Counted from the first letter of the stretch, positions 1 to 9,292 are shown. The stretch is 64,000 nt of DNA from Paenibacillus brevis (GCF_018919145.1 NZ_JAHLQJ010000022.1:1-64000), one strand, 5' to 3'. Translations and numbers: made by a program. The notes: generated by a model not told the origin, from the sequence alone.

Positions 1-47
1 AGGAGTCATCTCTTGGCCTGCTAAATAAAAGGCTGCTTTTAATCAGA

Positions 48-98
48 GTCCACAAACCGGGTCACAGTTCAAGCTTAGCTTTGTGGCTGCTTTTTTTG
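48..98 (+). terminator. Rho-independent terminator of the gene upstream of radA
   Basis: Inverted repeat CCACAAA (50-56) / TTTGTGG (80-86) is followed by a run of seven T (91-97). The loop is long (about 23 nt). It probably ends the transcript of the preceding gene, which in Bacillales is usually clpC of the ctsR operon, but that gene lies outside the window. The 130 bases between it and radA show no other clear signal. Confidence 0.5.
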
Positions 99-228
99 TT
101 CCATAACCTCTCCGTTTCTGCCGGAGATGCTTCCCGTTGAAATAAAACAATGGTAAACTTTTAATGATACCTTGTACCGCTGTCTGCATTGTTTTACAAA
201 TTTTGCAGTGTGTGAAAAGGAGAGGTAA

Positions 229-1596
229 ATGGTTAAAGTAAAAACAAAGTTCTATTGCACGGAATGCGGGTATGAAACGCCCAAATGGTACGGCAAATGC
301 CCCGGCTGCGGGTCATGGAATACCATGGTGGAGGAGACGGAGAAGGTCGTTAAGACTCAGGGTCTCACTTCAGGGATTTTTCATACGAAAGAAAAGCCGC
401 TTCCGATCATAAATATAGAGAGTGGTCAAGAGCCGCGAATTCAGACCGGGATTGCCGAGCTTAACCGGGTATTGGGCGGAGGCGTAGTGCCTGGCTCCCT
501 TATTCTGGTCGGCGGAGATCCCGGTATCGGCAAGTCGACACTGCTGCTGCAGACCTCTCATGAAATGGCCCGGGCAGGCTTGCGGGTGCTCTATATTTCC
601 GGAGAGGAATCAACCCGGCAGACGAAGCTTCGCGCGGAGCGCCTGGGAGCCCTCTCGGCAGAACTGTACGTTCTGTGCGAGAGCAGCATGGACAATATCG
701 AGGAAGCCATTGATCAGATCAAGCCGGACTTCCTTGTCATTGACTCCATCCAGACCGTCTATCTGGCAGAAGTAACAAGTGCGCCTGGGAGCGTGTCCCA
801 GGTGCGGGAATGCACCGCACGCTTCATGCGGATTGCCAAAGGCCAGGGCATTGCTACGGTTCTCGTAGGCCATGTGACCAAGGAAGGCGCCATTGCGGGG
901 CCGCGAATGCTGGAGCATATGGTCGATTGCGTTCTCTATTTTGAAGGGGAACGGCATCATTCCTATCGACTGCTGCGGGCGGTAAAGAACCGCTTTGGTT
1001 CGACGAATGAGATCGGGATCTTTGAAATGAACGAGGCAGGGCTTACCGAAGTAGCCAATCCTTCTGAGTTGTTCCTCTCCGAACGGCCGCTTGGAGTGGC
1101 AGGATCAACGGTCGTCGCCAGTATGGAGGGTACGCGTCCGATGCTGGTCGAATTGCAGGCGCTGATTGCCTCCACACATTTTCCTTCACCGAGAAGAATG
1201 GCAACCGGAGTTGACCATAACCGCATGAATCTGATTATTGCTGTGCTGGAGAAGCGGATGGGCATGTTCCTTCAGAATCAGGACGCCTATGTGAATCTGG
1301 CCGGCGGGGTCAAGCTGGATGAACCGGCTGTCGATCTGGCTATGGCAGTGAGCATTGCATCCAGCTTCCGGGATCTGCCTACCAAGCCGTATGACGTCAT
1401 CTTCGGTGAGGTGGGACTGACTGGTGAAGTTCGGGCGGTGGCACGAGCGGAGCAGCGGGTCAAGGAGGCGGCAAAGCTTGGCTTCAAGCGGGTAATCCTT
1501 CCCGAGAAGAGCATGAAGGGCTGGAATAGCCCTAAGGATATTCAATTAATCGGTGTTAATACCGTTGCAGATGCGCTAGCTGTTGCGTTAGATTAG
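229..1596 (+). CDS. radA: DNA repair protein RadA
   Basis: RadA (Sms) is a RecA-like ATPase/helicase that helps process recombination intermediates. The 455-residue length is normal for the family. Visible parts: a C4 zinc finger (Cys10, 13, 24, 27), Walker [11 protein letters not shown] at 95-104, Walker B region FLVIDSIQ near 168-175, the RadA signature KNRFG at 253-257, and a C-terminal Lon-protease-like domain. The AAGGAG Shine-Dalgarno at 217-222 fits ATG 229. disA starts 14 bases after the stop and its ribosome-binding site overlaps the radA stop region, so the two are co-transcribed. In B. subtilis RadA inhibits DisA, which agrees with the pairing. Confidence 0.97.
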   Translation: MVKVKTKFYCTECGYETPKWYGKCPGCGSWNTMVEETEKVVKTQGLTSGIFHTKEKPLPIINIESGQEPRIQTGIAELNRVLGGGVVPGSLILVGGDPGIGKSTLLLQTSHEMARAGLRVLYISGEESTRQTKLRAERLGALSAELYVLCESSMDNIEEAIDQIKPDFLVIDSIQTVYLAEVTSAPGSVSQVRECTARFMRIAKGQGIATVLVGHVTKEGAIAGPRMLEHMVDCVLYFEGERHHSYRLLRAVKNRFGSTNEIGIFEMNEAGLTEVANPSELFLSERPLGVAGSTVVASMEGTRPMLVELQALIASTHFPSPRRMATGVDHNRMNLIIAVLEKRMGMFLQNQDAYVNLAGGVKLDEPAVDLAMAVSIASSFRDLPTKPYDVIFGEVGLTGEVRAVARAEQRVKEAAKLGFKRVILPEKSMKGWNSPKDIQLIGVNTVADALAVALD

Positions 1597-1609
1597 GGGG
1601 CACTAGATA

Positions 1610-2686
1610 ATGAAGGAAACTACCCAGGCGGAAAAAATGAATGACTTGCTCAGGCTTGTGGCACCGGGAACGGCATTTCGCGACGGCCTTGAGAATGTGC
1701 TTCGCGCGAAGACGGGAGGGCTGATCGTTGTCGGATACAGCCCGGAAGTGATGGAGGTCGTCGAGGGCGGCTTCTCCATCAATTGTGATTTCACACCTAA
1801 CTATCTGTACGAACTGGCCAAGATGGATGGTGCGATTATTCTGAGCGAAGACTTGAAACGGATTCTTTATGCAAATACCCAGCTCATCCCCGATTCATCG
1901 ATTGCCTCCTCAGAGACGGGAATTCGGCACCGTACCGCGGAGCGGGTTGCGAAGCAGACCGGCAAGCTTGTGGTCTCGATCTCGCAAAGACGGAACATTA
2001 TTACACTGTATCAAGGCGGGCTGAGATACGCCCTGAAGGAGATCGGCGTTATTTTGACGAAGGCGAATCAGGCGATTCAGACCCTGGAGAAATACAGATC
2101 CGTATTGAACCAGACATTGACCAACCTGTCTGCCTCGGAATTTGAAGAGCTTGTTACGATTCCGGAGGTTATTAACGTAATTCAGCGGGTTGAGATGGTG
2201 ATCCGCATCAAAATGGAGATCAAGCGTTTTATTAACGAGCTTGGTACCGAGGGACGCCTGATCAGCATGCAGATGGAAGAATTGGTCAGCAACATGGAAG
2301 AAGAAGCTTGGCTGTTGTATAAGGACTATGCAAAGGACGGCAGTGATGAGGCAATCCGCGAGATTATCGGGGGATTGAAACGCTCAACCGATGACGAACT
2401 GCTGGATGACAATCATATTACCCGTCTGCTTGGCTATCCGCCTTCAGCTACGACTTCCGAGGAATTGATCTCTCCAAGAGGATACCGCATCCTGAACAAG
2501 ATTCCCCGCCTTCCGAATGTGATTATCCATAATCTCGTTGAAAGATTTAATGAGCTTCCCAATGTACTTACCGCTTCAATCGAAGAACTGGATGAGGTGG
2601 ATGGCATCGGTGAAGTGAGAGCCCGTGCCATTAAGGAAGGGCTGAAGCGACTTCAAGAGCAGGTGTTCATTGACAGACAAATCTAA
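1610..2686 (+). CDS. disA: DNA integrity scanning diadenylate cyclase DisA
   Basis: DisA makes c-di-AMP from two ATP and scans DNA for branched structures; c-di-AMP production falls when damage is met. The protein has 358 residues, as expected. The N-terminal DAC domain carries the catalytic DGA (73-75) and RHR (106-108) motifs. A helical linker follows, and helix-hairpin-helix DNA-binding repeats lie at the C-terminus (residues about 300-345). The AGGGGG at 1595-1600 serves as Shine-Dalgarno for ATG 1610. It directly follows radA in one operon. Confidence 0.97.
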   Translation: MKETTQAEKMNDLLRLVAPGTAFRDGLENVLRAKTGGLIVVGYSPEVMEVVEGGFSINCDFTPNYLYELAKMDGAIILSEDLKRILYANTQLIPDSSIASSETGIRHRTAERVAKQTGKLVVSISQRRNIITLYQGGLRYALKEIGVILTKANQAIQTLEKYRSVLNQTLTNLSASEFEELVTIPEVINVIQRVEMVIRIKMEIKRFINELGTEGRLISMQMEELVSNMEEEAWLLYKDYAKDGSDEAIREIIGGLKRSTDDELLDDNHITRLLGYPPSATTSEELISPRGYRILNKIPRLPNVIIHNLVERFNELPNVLTASIEELDEVDGIGEVRARAIKEGLKRLQEQVFIDRQI

Positions 2687-2734
2687 ATTCCCTACAATCA
2701 AGTGATGTTACCTGAATATCTATGAGGTGAAAAG

Positions 2735-3466
2735 ATGATTACAAAATCAATTCCGAACTTGTTTACCCTTGGTAACTTGTTTCTCGGAATGCTGGCCATG
2801 ATGCTGGCTCTTGACGGCAGGTACAGCCTTGCTGCCATCATGGTAATTGTCGCTATGCTGCTGGACGGCCTGGATGGACGTGTCGCCAGAGCCTTGAATT
2901 GCTCGAGCGAATTCGGCAAACAGCTTGATTCCTTATCAGACGTCATTTCATTTGGCGTAGCACCAGCACTTATTATGTATCTGATTTCATTCCAAAGTCT
3001 GCCGCAGACCGGATTAGTCTGGGTGGTTACGGCGCTGTTTCCGATGTGTGGAGCTTTGAGGCTTGCACGATTTAACGTTCATAAGGGAATCCCGGGATAT
3101 TTTATTGGACTGCCGATTCCCGCCGCAGGCGGCGTAGTCGCTACGCTTTCCTTATTCAGCAAAGATATTTCCGCACTTTATCTGATGATTTCTATGATCT
3201 TGTTGTCTTACTTGATGGTCAGCTCTGTGAAATATCCGAACTTCAAAAAAGTGGGCTTACCCAAAAAGGCGCTTATCTTTACTCCTTTTGTAGTCCTTCT
3301 GGCCGTGATGATCGCGGTGATCTTTCCCGAACAGATTTCCAAGCTGATATTTGTGCCGCTGGTACTCTATGCCGGTTACGGCCTGAGGCAGAATGTCCGA
3401 AAGCTGCTGCGCCGCAAACGCAGGGAAGATGAGGACTCCGAGCGAATTTTCAAGTCGAAGCGTTAA
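2735..3466 (+). CDS. pssA: CDP-diacylglycerol--serine O-phosphatidyltransferase
   Basis: Integral membrane enzyme that joins CDP-diacylglycerol and L-serine to give phosphatidylserine, the precursor of phosphatidylethanolamine. The CDP-alcohol phosphotransferase signature is complete: Asp47-Gly48-x2-Ala51-Arg52-x8-Gly61-x3-Asp65-x3-Asp69. Six to seven hydrophobic segments are visible and the C-terminus is basic (KLLRRKRRED...). At 243 residues it is longer than the roughly 177-residue B. subtilis PssA. The GAGGTG Shine-Dalgarno at 2724-2729 supports ATG 2735. It lies 48 bases after disA and before a strong terminator, so it probably ends the radA-disA transcript. Confidence 0.9.
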   Translation: MITKSIPNLFTLGNLFLGMLAMMLALDGRYSLAAIMVIVAMLLDGLDGRVARALNCSSEFGKQLDSLSDVISFGVAPALIMYLISFQSLPQTGLVWVVTALFPMCGALRLARFNVHKGIPGYFIGLPIPAAGGVVATLSLFSKDISALYLMISMILLSYLMVSSVKYPNFKKVGLPKKALIFTPFVVLLAVMIAVIFPEQISKLIFVPLVLYAGYGLRQNVRKLLRRKRREDEDSERIFKSKR

Positions 3467-3515
3467 TTAATGCAATCATAAAAGGTTAGGGGCGGAAAAT
3501 AGCTTCTCAAAAATA

Positions 3516-3565
3516 AAAAGTTGGGCGAGAAAACGTAACGATCCGTTTTCGGTCCAACTTTTTTG
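3516..3565 (+). terminator. Terminator after pssA
   Basis: Long imperfect stem between 3516-3535 (AAAAGTTGGGCGAGAAAACG) and 3544-3564, loop about 8 nt, with a T-rich 3' end. It closes the radA-disA-pssA unit. Confidence 0.8.
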
Positions 3566-3584
3566 CTTTACTCCTTTTAATGCC

Positions 3585-3706
3585 TTTTTGCACTTAAATC
3601 GCCACATGAACCCCCCGCGCTGGCAATTTTAGTGACATTCTGCACTAAATTCACCATATGAGCTCCGACAACAACAATTTGTGCATTCCAGCACTTATTC
3701 ACTTAT
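3585..3706. repeat. Three imperfect tandem-like units with about 50-bp period
   Basis: The rest of the pssA downstream gap (3566-3791) holds three related blocks around the word TGCACTTAAAT..CACCATATGA: 3585-3609, 3638-3661 and 3687-3705. Their CAC cores are 52 and 49 bases apart. The third unit is the most diverged. No reading frame runs through them. I see no coding content in the remainder up to 3791. Confidence 0.4.
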
Positions 3707-3791
3707 TTCTACACCGCGCAGCGGCGGAGGTACGTTCAAGAAGCTGTCATCTACGATGACTTTGAGACTGCTTCTTTTGTTGATATTTGAA

Positions 3792-4187
3792 CTAGGACAT
3801 ATTAAAAAAACCTAAGGTAGAACACTTTTGGGATTCCCGCTGCAGCACCTCTTCAAGCTCAATCCCGAGCAAATTACCGAGAGCGGACATATAGAACAGG
3901 CTTCGTCCAAGCTCATTGATCACGGCATCCCGGCAGTTCTCGCACAGTTCTCCGTGAACATGATGCTTGATATGCTCTTTGGCTTCTTCCAGAGCAATAC
4001 CCGAAACGAATTCCTGCTTGGTGGCATGCAATTCGACACAACCGCATTCAGTGACCGCTTTGGTTACCGAACGGACGGCCGCTGTATTGGTTTGTCCCAT
4101 TTTGGACATCACATCCAGCAGACTACGGTGACGGAGCAACAATTCCGATACTTGATCCTGAAATGCTTGTAGACTTGATGCGCTCAT
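3792..4187 (-). CDS. Conserved small protein, MazG-like helical C-terminus
   Basis: A 131-residue soluble protein of unproven function. The start at 4187 has a good Shine-Dalgarno on the minus strand (GAGGTGG about 8 bases upstream). The N-terminal 45 residues look helical. The centre has a Cys-rich stretch (ECGCVELHA, then ELCENCRD). The C-terminal part NELGRSLFYMSALGNLLGIELEEVL resembles the helix pair of MazG-like/dUTPase-type all-alpha pyrophosphohydrolases, but a full EExxE metal site is not evident. From memory, relatives in Paenibacillus carry the label DUF1573. That name and any enzymatic role are uncertain. It is transcribed opposite to both neighbours. Confidence 0.75.
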   Translation of the reverse strand: MSASSLQAFQDQVSELLLRHRSLLDVMSKMGQTNTAAVRSVTKAVTECGCVELHATKQEFVSGIALEEAKEHIKHHVHGELCENCRDAVINELGRSLFYMSALGNLLGIELEEVLQRESQKCSTLGFFNMS

Positions 4188-4390
4188 TTTCCATCCACCT
4201 CAACATATTTGAATTGCCTCCATTATATGCCACTCTTTCCTGCGTAATCAACCAGAAATCCCGCACTGACTGTAATTGGGTCATGCCGACATCAGAAAAC
4301 AGACCAAAAAAATGTTCTCCGCCCCGGATTACAACGCCAAAAATTGGATCATACTGGTAATGAAAAAAGAATCAGGAGGTGAGGAATAAC

Positions 4391-5479
4391 ATGCTGAAAC
4401 GTTATGTAAGGATATTGGCCGGCGTATGCGGGGCATGGTTCGGTTATACATTGGAGGGGGCGGCAGGCTTTTTTCCCCGTCCGTTGAGAGACTGGTTCAT
4501 GATGATGCATCCGATTGCAGCGCAACTGTTGCTGGCGGCGGCAGGCGCATGCCTGTTTTTGTTTGTTTATTCGCTATCGTTTGAGATATTGTCCTCAAAG
4601 GTGAAGCAAGGAATATCCGCTCTGACACAGATTCCGATGAAGGATATGGCGGCGGGATCGGCCGGATTGACTGCGGGACTTCTTCTATCATTAATGGTCT
4701 ACCCTATTCTAGCCGGATTGGGGAGTTTAGCGGGATTTCTTCAGTTTGCGGTGTCCATGCTGCTCGGATATGTAGGGCTCTGTGTCGGATTGGCGAAGAA
4801 GGAAGAGCTGTCCTCTCTATGGATTTCGGGAAAATGGGGAAGCGGAAGCACAGAAGAAACGTACAGGTTCGAGGAACACAAAATTTTGGATACAAGCGTC
4901 ATCATTGATGGCCGGATTGCAGATATTTGCAAGACCGGATTTATAGAAGGAACAATCGTGATCCCTGAATTTGTGCTTGAGGAGCTGCAGCATATCGCCG
5001 ATTCATCGGACTTGCTTAAGCGTAACCGCGGGCGCAGAGGGCTGGATATCCTGAACAAAATCCAGAAGGAGCTGGATGTGAAGGTGATGATCTATGAAGG
5101 GGATTTCGAAGAAATCTCCGAGGTAGACAGTAAGCTTGTCAAGCTGGCCAAGGTACTCCAGGGCAAGGTGGTTACCAATGATTTCAACCTGAACAAGGTA
5201 TGCGAACTGCAAGGCGTGTCCGTGTTGAATATCAACGACCTGGCCAATGCGGTGAAGCCGGTGGTTCTGCCGGGTGAGGAGATCATGGTTCAGGTTATTA
5301 AAGATGGCAAGGAGCATGGGCAGGGGGTAGCGTATCTGGATGACGGCACCATGATTGTCGTAGAGGGCGGACGAGATTATATCGGCTCCATCACGGAGGT
5401 GCTGGTAACCAGTGTGCTGCAAACCTCGGCGGGACGGATGATCTTTGCCAAGCCGAAACTGTTGGAAAAAGCCCAATAA
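4391..5479 (+). CDS. yacL: PIN/TRAM domain membrane protein YacL
   Basis: Four N-terminal membrane segments (about residues 8-28, 42-62, 88-110, 115-134) precede a PIN ribonuclease-like domain. That domain begins KILDTSVIIDGR, with acidic residues Asp167 and Asp173. A TRAM RNA-binding domain ends the protein (about 300-355). YacL proteins are thought to be membrane-anchored nucleases; their substrate is not established. The frame is open from GTG 4379, but that codon lies inside the AGGAGGTGAGG Shine-Dalgarno (4374-4384). ATG 4391 is therefore taken, giving 362 residues. It lies 50 bases upstream of ispD, the usual Bacillales arrangement. Confidence 0.9.
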   Translation: MLKRYVRILAGVCGAWFGYTLEGAAGFFPRPLRDWFMMMHPIAAQLLLAAAGACLFLFVYSLSFEILSSKVKQGISALTQIPMKDMAAGSAGLTAGLLLSLMVYPILAGLGSLAGFLQFAVSMLLGYVGLCVGLAKKEELSSLWISGKWGSGSTEETYRFEEHKILDTSVIIDGRIADICKTGFIEGTIVIPEFVLEELQHIADSSDLLKRNRGRRGLDILNKIQKELDVKVMIYEGDFEEISEVDSKLVKLAKVLQGKVVTNDFNLNKVCELQGVSVLNINDLANAVKPVVLPGEEIMVQVIKDGKEHGQGVAYLDDGTMIVVEGGRDYIGSITEVLVTSVLQTSAGRMIFAKPKLLEKAQ

Positions 5480-5529
5480 TTAGGTATGATGGGGGTAATG
5501 ACATTTCGACAGGGTGAGGCTTAACGATC

Positions 5530-6261
5530 ATGGAGAACGGAAATTTTCCTGCGGCAGACGCGGGTGCGGTTATTGTGGCCGCCGGACGGGGAAGCAGGAT
5601 GGGGACGAAGGAGAGCAAGCAGTTTCTCGTGCTTGAGGACAAGCCGATTATCGTCCATACCTTGGCGGTGTTTGACCGTCATCCTTTAATTGGGGAGATC
5701 GTCTTGGTGACAGGAGCGCAGGATGTAGATCGCTGCAAGGCCTGGATTGCCGAGTACGGCTTCAAGAAGCAGATCAAGGTTATACCGGGCGGCGCCGAGC
5801 GTCAGCACTCCGTATTCCAGGGACTCGCGGAACTATCCGCTCCCTGGGTACTGGTGCATGACGGCGTCCGCCCTTTTGTCACGAGCAGGGAGATTACTTC
5901 CTGCTACAAGGCCGCGGTCGAGCACGGGGCCTCCGTACTGGCGGTACCTGTAAAGGATACCGTCAAGCAGGTGAACGCAGAAGGCTATGTAACGGCGACG
6001 CCTGATCGACGCAGCTTGTGGGCGATTCAGACGCCGCAGGCCTTCCGGCGGTCTGACCTGCTGCTTGCCCATAAGCAGGCTGAGTCCGAGGGCTTTACGG
6101 GGACGGACGATGCTTCGCTCGTGGAGCGGATGGGCAAGGCCGTCAAGGTGGTTGAGGGCAGATATCATAATATCAAGATTACTACGCCGGAGGATCTCGG
6201 CATTGCCGAGTCCATTCTCAGACGGATGAATGAATCGAAAGAGGGAGAGGACGTTTCATGA
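5530..6261 (+). CDS. ispD: 2-C-methyl-D-erythritol 4-phosphate cytidylyltransferase
   Basis: Third step of the MEP isoprenoid pathway: MEP plus CTP gives CDP-methylerythritol. The nucleotide-binding loop AAGRGSRMG is at residues 17-25, followed by Lys30. The later motifs VHDGVRPF and [15 protein letters not shown] are also present. The 243 residues are near the family norm. GGGTGAGG at 5512-5519 supports ATG 5530. The stop overlaps the ispF start (ATGA), so IspD and IspF are translationally coupled. Confidence 0.97.
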   Translation: MENGNFPAADAGAVIVAAGRGSRMGTKESKQFLVLEDKPIIVHTLAVFDRHPLIGEIVLVTGAQDVDRCKAWIAEYGFKKQIKVIPGGAERQHSVFQGLAELSAPWVLVHDGVRPFVTSREITSCYKAAVEHGASVLAVPVKDTVKQVNAEGYVTATPDRRSLWAIQTPQAFRRSDLLLAHKQAESEGFTGTDDASLVERMGKAVKVVEGRYHNIKITTPEDLGIAESILRRMNESKEGEDVS

Positions 6262-6773
6262 TCGCAGTGGGACAAGGTTTCGACGTGCATCAGTTGGTTG
6301 AGGGCAGACCATGTATTATCGGCGGTGTTCATATTCCTTATGAAAAGGGTCTGCTTGGGCATTCGGATGCCGATGTGCTTCTTCATACTGTGAGCGATGC
6401 CATTTTGGGAGCGCTGGCGCTGGGAGATATCGGCCGGCATTTTCCGGATACGGATGCCGAATATAAGGATGCGGACAGCCTGGTGCTGCTTCAGCGGGTA
6501 TGGGAAATGGCGAAGGAGCGGGGCTACCGTCTCGGCAATCTGGATGCAACCATTATTGCGCAAGCTCCAAAGATGGCGCCTTATATCCCGCAGATGGTAG
6601 AGATTATCGCTGGAGTCCTGGAGTCTTCACCGCAGAAGGTGAATGTGAAGGCAACGACAACGGAGCATCTCGGGTTCGCCGGAAGAGGCGAGGGGATTGC
6701 TGCACAGGCTATTGTATGCCTAGTTTCCGATGTGCTATCATCGAATAGCGAGATTACCGGGAGGGGATTGTAA
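6258..6773 (+). CDS. ispF: 2-C-methyl-D-erythritol 2,4-cyclodiphosphate synthase
   Basis: Fifth step of the MEP pathway, a trimeric zinc enzyme. Zinc ligands Asp9, His11 (GFDVH) and His43 (LLHTVSDA) are present, as is the [17 protein letters not shown] signature. The protein has 171 residues, about a dozen more than the usual 158-160. The extra part is a polar C-terminal tail ([11 protein letters not shown]). It overlaps ispD by 4 bases and gltX by 1 base (TAATG). Confidence 0.96.
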   Translation: MIAVGQGFDVHQLVEGRPCIIGGVHIPYEKGLLGHSDADVLLHTVSDAILGALALGDIGRHFPDTDAEYKDADSLVLLQRVWEMAKERGYRLGNLDATIIAQAPKMAPYIPQMVEIIAGVLESSPQKVNVKATTTEHLGFAGRGEGIAAQAIVCLVSDVLSSNSEITGRGL

Positions 6774-8233
6774 TGACTGAGGTTCGTGTACGGTATGCCC
6801 CAAGTCCAACAGGGCATTTACATATCGGGAATGCCAGAACGGCATTGTTTAACTATTTATTCGCAAGACATCATGGCGGCAAGTTCATTATCCGCATTGA
6901 GGATACGGATGTGAAGCGGAATATCGAGGGTGGCGAGGAGAGTCAGCTTACCTACTTGAAGTGGCTTGGCATCGATTGGGATGAGAGCGTGGATGTCGGC
7001 GGAGAGGCTGGACCTTACCGTCAGACCGAGCGTCTGGATATTTACAAGACATATTGGCAGGATCTGCTGGACCGCGGTCTGGCTTACAAGTGTTATTGTA
7101 CGGAAGAGGAGCTGGAGCAAGAGCGGGAAGGGCAGATTGCCCGCGGGGAACAGCCGCGGTATTCCGGCAAGCATCGGGATTTGACGCCCGAGCAGTGCGC
7201 AGCCTTTGAAGCGGAAGGACGGGTAGCAAGCATCCGATTCCGCGTACCGGAAGGACGGACCTATACCTTCGATGATCTGGTGAAGGGAAACATCTCCTTC
7301 GAATCCGAGGTTAGCGGCGACTTTGTAATCGTCAAGAAGGATGGCATCCCTACCTATAACTTTGCCGTAGCCTTGGATGACCACCTCATGAAGATTACTC
7401 ATGTGCTCCGGGGTGAGGATCATGTCTCGAATACACCGCGGCAGCTGATGATTTACGAAGCGTTTGGCTGGGAACCTCCGGTGTTCGGACATATGACGCT
7501 GATTGTCGGAGACAACCACAAGAAGCTAAGCAAACGCGACGAGACAGTGATTCAGTTCATTGAGCAATATGACAAGCTCGGCTATTTGCCGGAAGCATTG
7601 TTTAATTTCATCGCACTGCTCGGCTGGTCGCCTGAAGGTGAAGAAGAAATCTTTTCCAAGGATCAGTTGATTTCAATCTTTGACGCGAATCGATTGTCCC
7701 GCAGCCCGGCAGTATTCGACAAGAACAAGCTTGCTCATTTGAATAACCATTATATCAAGAATGCGGATCCGGATCGGATTGCTGCGCTTGCCATTCCTCA
7801 TTTGCAGGCGGCATCTCGTCTTCCTGCCCAATTGACTGCAGAGCAGGAAGCATGGGCGAAGACATTAGTGGCGCTCTATCAGGAGCAGATGGTGTCCGCT
7901 TCCGATATTGTCGAATTGTCGGACATGTTCTTCCGCAGTCACCTTGAGATGGATGAAGAGGCTGCCGGTATTCTTGCTGAGCCGCAGGTTCCTCAAGTGC
8001 TGTCTGCTTTCCTGGAGAAGGTTGAAGCCGGAAGCGAATACTCGCCTGAAGCGATTGCCGGTTGGATCAAGGAAGTTCAGAAGGAGACCGGCGTGAAGGG
8101 AAAAGGACTCTTTATGCCGATCCGTGTGGCCTTGACGGGGCAAACTCATGGGCGGGATCTCAATAAGAGCATCTACCTGCTGGGCCGCGACCGCACGATG
8201 GACCGGTTGAAGAGTCAGATTCGCGGGGCTTAA
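6773..8233 (+). CDS. gltX: Glutamyl-tRNA synthetase
   Basis: Class I synthetase that charges tRNA-Glu, and usually also tRNA-Gln in Bacillales, where GatCAB then amidates the product. The HIGH box is HIGN at 17-20 ([13 protein letters not shown]). The KMSKS box is KLSKR at 251-255. The 486 residues are normal. The ATG overlaps the ispF stop, so the gene is coupled to the isoprenoid genes. Downstream comes a new promoter and a T-box. Confidence 0.97.
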   Translation: MTEVRVRYAPSPTGHLHIGNARTALFNYLFARHHGGKFIIRIEDTDVKRNIEGGEESQLTYLKWLGIDWDESVDVGGEAGPYRQTERLDIYKTYWQDLLDRGLAYKCYCTEEELEQEREGQIARGEQPRYSGKHRDLTPEQCAAFEAEGRVASIRFRVPEGRTYTFDDLVKGNISFESEVSGDFVIVKKDGIPTYNFAVALDDHLMKITHVLRGEDHVSNTPRQLMIYEAFGWEPPVFGHMTLIVGDNHKKLSKRDETVIQFIEQYDKLGYLPEALFNFIALLGWSPEGEEEIFSKDQLISIFDANRLSRSPAVFDKNKLAHLNNHYIKNADPDRIAALAIPHLQAASRLPAQLTAEQEAWAKTLVALYQEQMVSASDIVELSDMFFRSHLEMDEEAAGILAEPQVPQVLSAFLEKVEAGSEYSPEAIAGWIKEVQKETGVKGKGLFMPIRVALTGQTHGRDLNKSIYLLGRDRTMDRLKSQIRGA

Positions 8234-8258
8234 CAGCATAGCTAAGATAAATCGGCTG

Positions 8259-8288
8259 TTGTCAATCTGACAGGTGATCGGGTAAGAT
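8259..8288 (+). promoter_or_regulatory. Promoter for the cys T-box transcript
   Basis: TTGTCA (8259-8264) and TAAGAT (8283-8288) are separated by 18 bases and lie about 30 bases before the T-box. This is a SigA-type candidate seen by eye only. Confidence 0.5.
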
Positions 8289-8319
8289 ACAGTAACAGGT
8301 ATAGAAAATTAGGATATAT

Positions 8320-8662
8320 TAAAGGCGTTGAACGGGAGAAGTACGCTGAATGAACCGCTTGGCCCAGAGAGGATAACAGTGGTTACAGGAGAACAGCCTG
8401 TACCCGTAGCTGAGAGTTATCTCCTTGCGAACAGTGGAAATGCACCCGGGAGCTGCAGATTTAGGAGAGTCAGTCTTGGACACCCCATAAATCTGACGAT
8501 TGTCCGCGTTAAGGACGCACAAGGGAGAGGTCTTCTGACTCGGCTGCTCATGCAGGATAGTTAACGGCATAGAGCACTAACGTACAGGTAGACTTCATCC
8601 AAAGCAGAGTGGGACCACGCAAACCGGCGTCTCTGCAGCTAAGGCTGCAGGGGCGCCTTTTT
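8320..8662 (+). promoter_or_regulatory. T-box riboswitch, cysteine specific, with terminator
   Basis: tRNA-sensing leader. The conserved T-box word is AGAGTGGGACCACGC (8606-8620). It is followed by a terminator stem GGCGTCTCTGCAGC (8626-8639) / GCTGCAGGGGCGCC (8644-8657) and five T. Stem I features are recognisable: the AGAGAG internal-loop motif near 8366-8371, GCTGAGAG at 8409-8416, and a specifier loop GGAAATGCACC. The likely specifier is UGC (Cys) at 8441-8443. Uncharged tRNA-Cys should favour the antiterminator and allow expression of cysE-cysS downstream. The match to cysS function supports the specifier call. The 700-base distance to cysE is unusual. Confidence 0.88.
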
Positions 8663-8779
8663 ACGGTTTTAGCCAGTTGAGCTTGCGAAATGTGAGAAAC
8701 AAAACCTTTTATAAGGCTGAGAGAACGAGGGTTGAACCAACAGGATTATTGCTCCAGTTAATATTTAACCTAAGATGAG

Positions 8780-8920
8780 GGTTTAATTGTAACAGGTACA
8801 CTTAATTTCTGAACTTTGGCTCCGAATCTAAAAGTAACTGTATGGAGTACAGTTAGATTCGCAAAAACTCAGCCATTCTGAAAAAAACGGGTTTTTAGCT
8901 GTGGTTTTTACAATTAAACC
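8780..8920. repeat. 141-bp palindromic element with 13-bp terminal inverted repeats
   Basis: GGTTTAATTGTAA (8780-8792) is perfectly complementary to TTACAATTAAACC (8908-8920). Inside is a second stem, CGAATCT..AACTGTA / GTACAGTT..AGATTCG, around 8824-8862. No open reading frame. A mini-palindrome with the same terminal word (TTAGTTGTA 8947-8955 / TACAATTAA 8961-8969) follows 26 bases later. This looks like a MITE or structured repeat inserted between the T-box and cysE. Confidence 0.55.
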
Positions 8921-9022
8921 TATGAAGTTAAGAAATGGCGAGGATTTTAGTTGTACTTTCTACAATTAATCATCAAGGTTGTCCAGCAATCAGCCACAAA
9001 AGGATTAAATAAGATGAAGTAA

Positions 9023-9148
9023 GCAACAGGCGCAAAATACGTGAAGATCATTCAGCAGCTTGTATCCTGTATTGCTGCCTACGCGGATCAATCAGAATAT
9101 GATTTTGCAACAATAACCGAACCAAAAGCCTATGTAGAAAGGGCATAA
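9023..9148 (+). pseudogene. Possible short gene remnant
   Basis: A stretch of 41 codons between stops reads ATGAKYVKIIQQL..., then VSCIAAYADQSEYDFATIT, and ends PKAYVERA. The composition looks protein-like. There is a GTG at 9041 but no convincing ribosome-binding site. The stop lies inside the hairpin repeat that begins at 9115. It may be the tail of a lost gene cut by the repeat, or chance. I do not recognise a family. Confidence 0.18.
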
Positions 9149-9292
9149 GTGTGAAGTGTGCTGTAGAAACGTAGTGGTCGCCTTTGCTAGCGGATTTCTC
9201 CCTTGTTCATTCAATCAAGGAATCCGCTAGCAACAGCGATCGTAGGCATACTTCACACGCTGCCCCGGCACACATCGTTAGTTAGTTCGGTT
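9115..9292. repeat. Long-hairpin repeat, copy 1
   Basis: Nested inverted repeats fold the whole segment on itself. Outermost is AACCGAAC (9115-9122) / GTTCGGTT (9285-9292). Next is GGGCA (9141-9145) / TGCCC (9261-9265), then GTGTGAAGTGT / ATACTTCACAC, then GGTCGC / GCGATC. The tip is GCTAGCGGATT / AATCCGCTAGC. A second copy lies at 56432-56628, with the same blocks AGAAAGGGCATAAGTG, GGTCGCCTTTG, CAACAGCGATCGTAGG and ATACTTCACACG. The final 77 bases before cysE (9293-9369) hold only its ribosome-binding site. Confidence 0.75.

Noticed and set aside
8328..8564. Short open frame on the plus strand inside the T-box leader
   Set aside because: The region is accounted for by T-box stem I, specifier loop and stem III; the frame has no convincing ribosome-binding site.
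8779..9292. Considered a CRISPR array because of repeated palindromic words
   Set aside because: The elements differ in length and sequence, with no regular repeat-spacer pattern and no cas genes.
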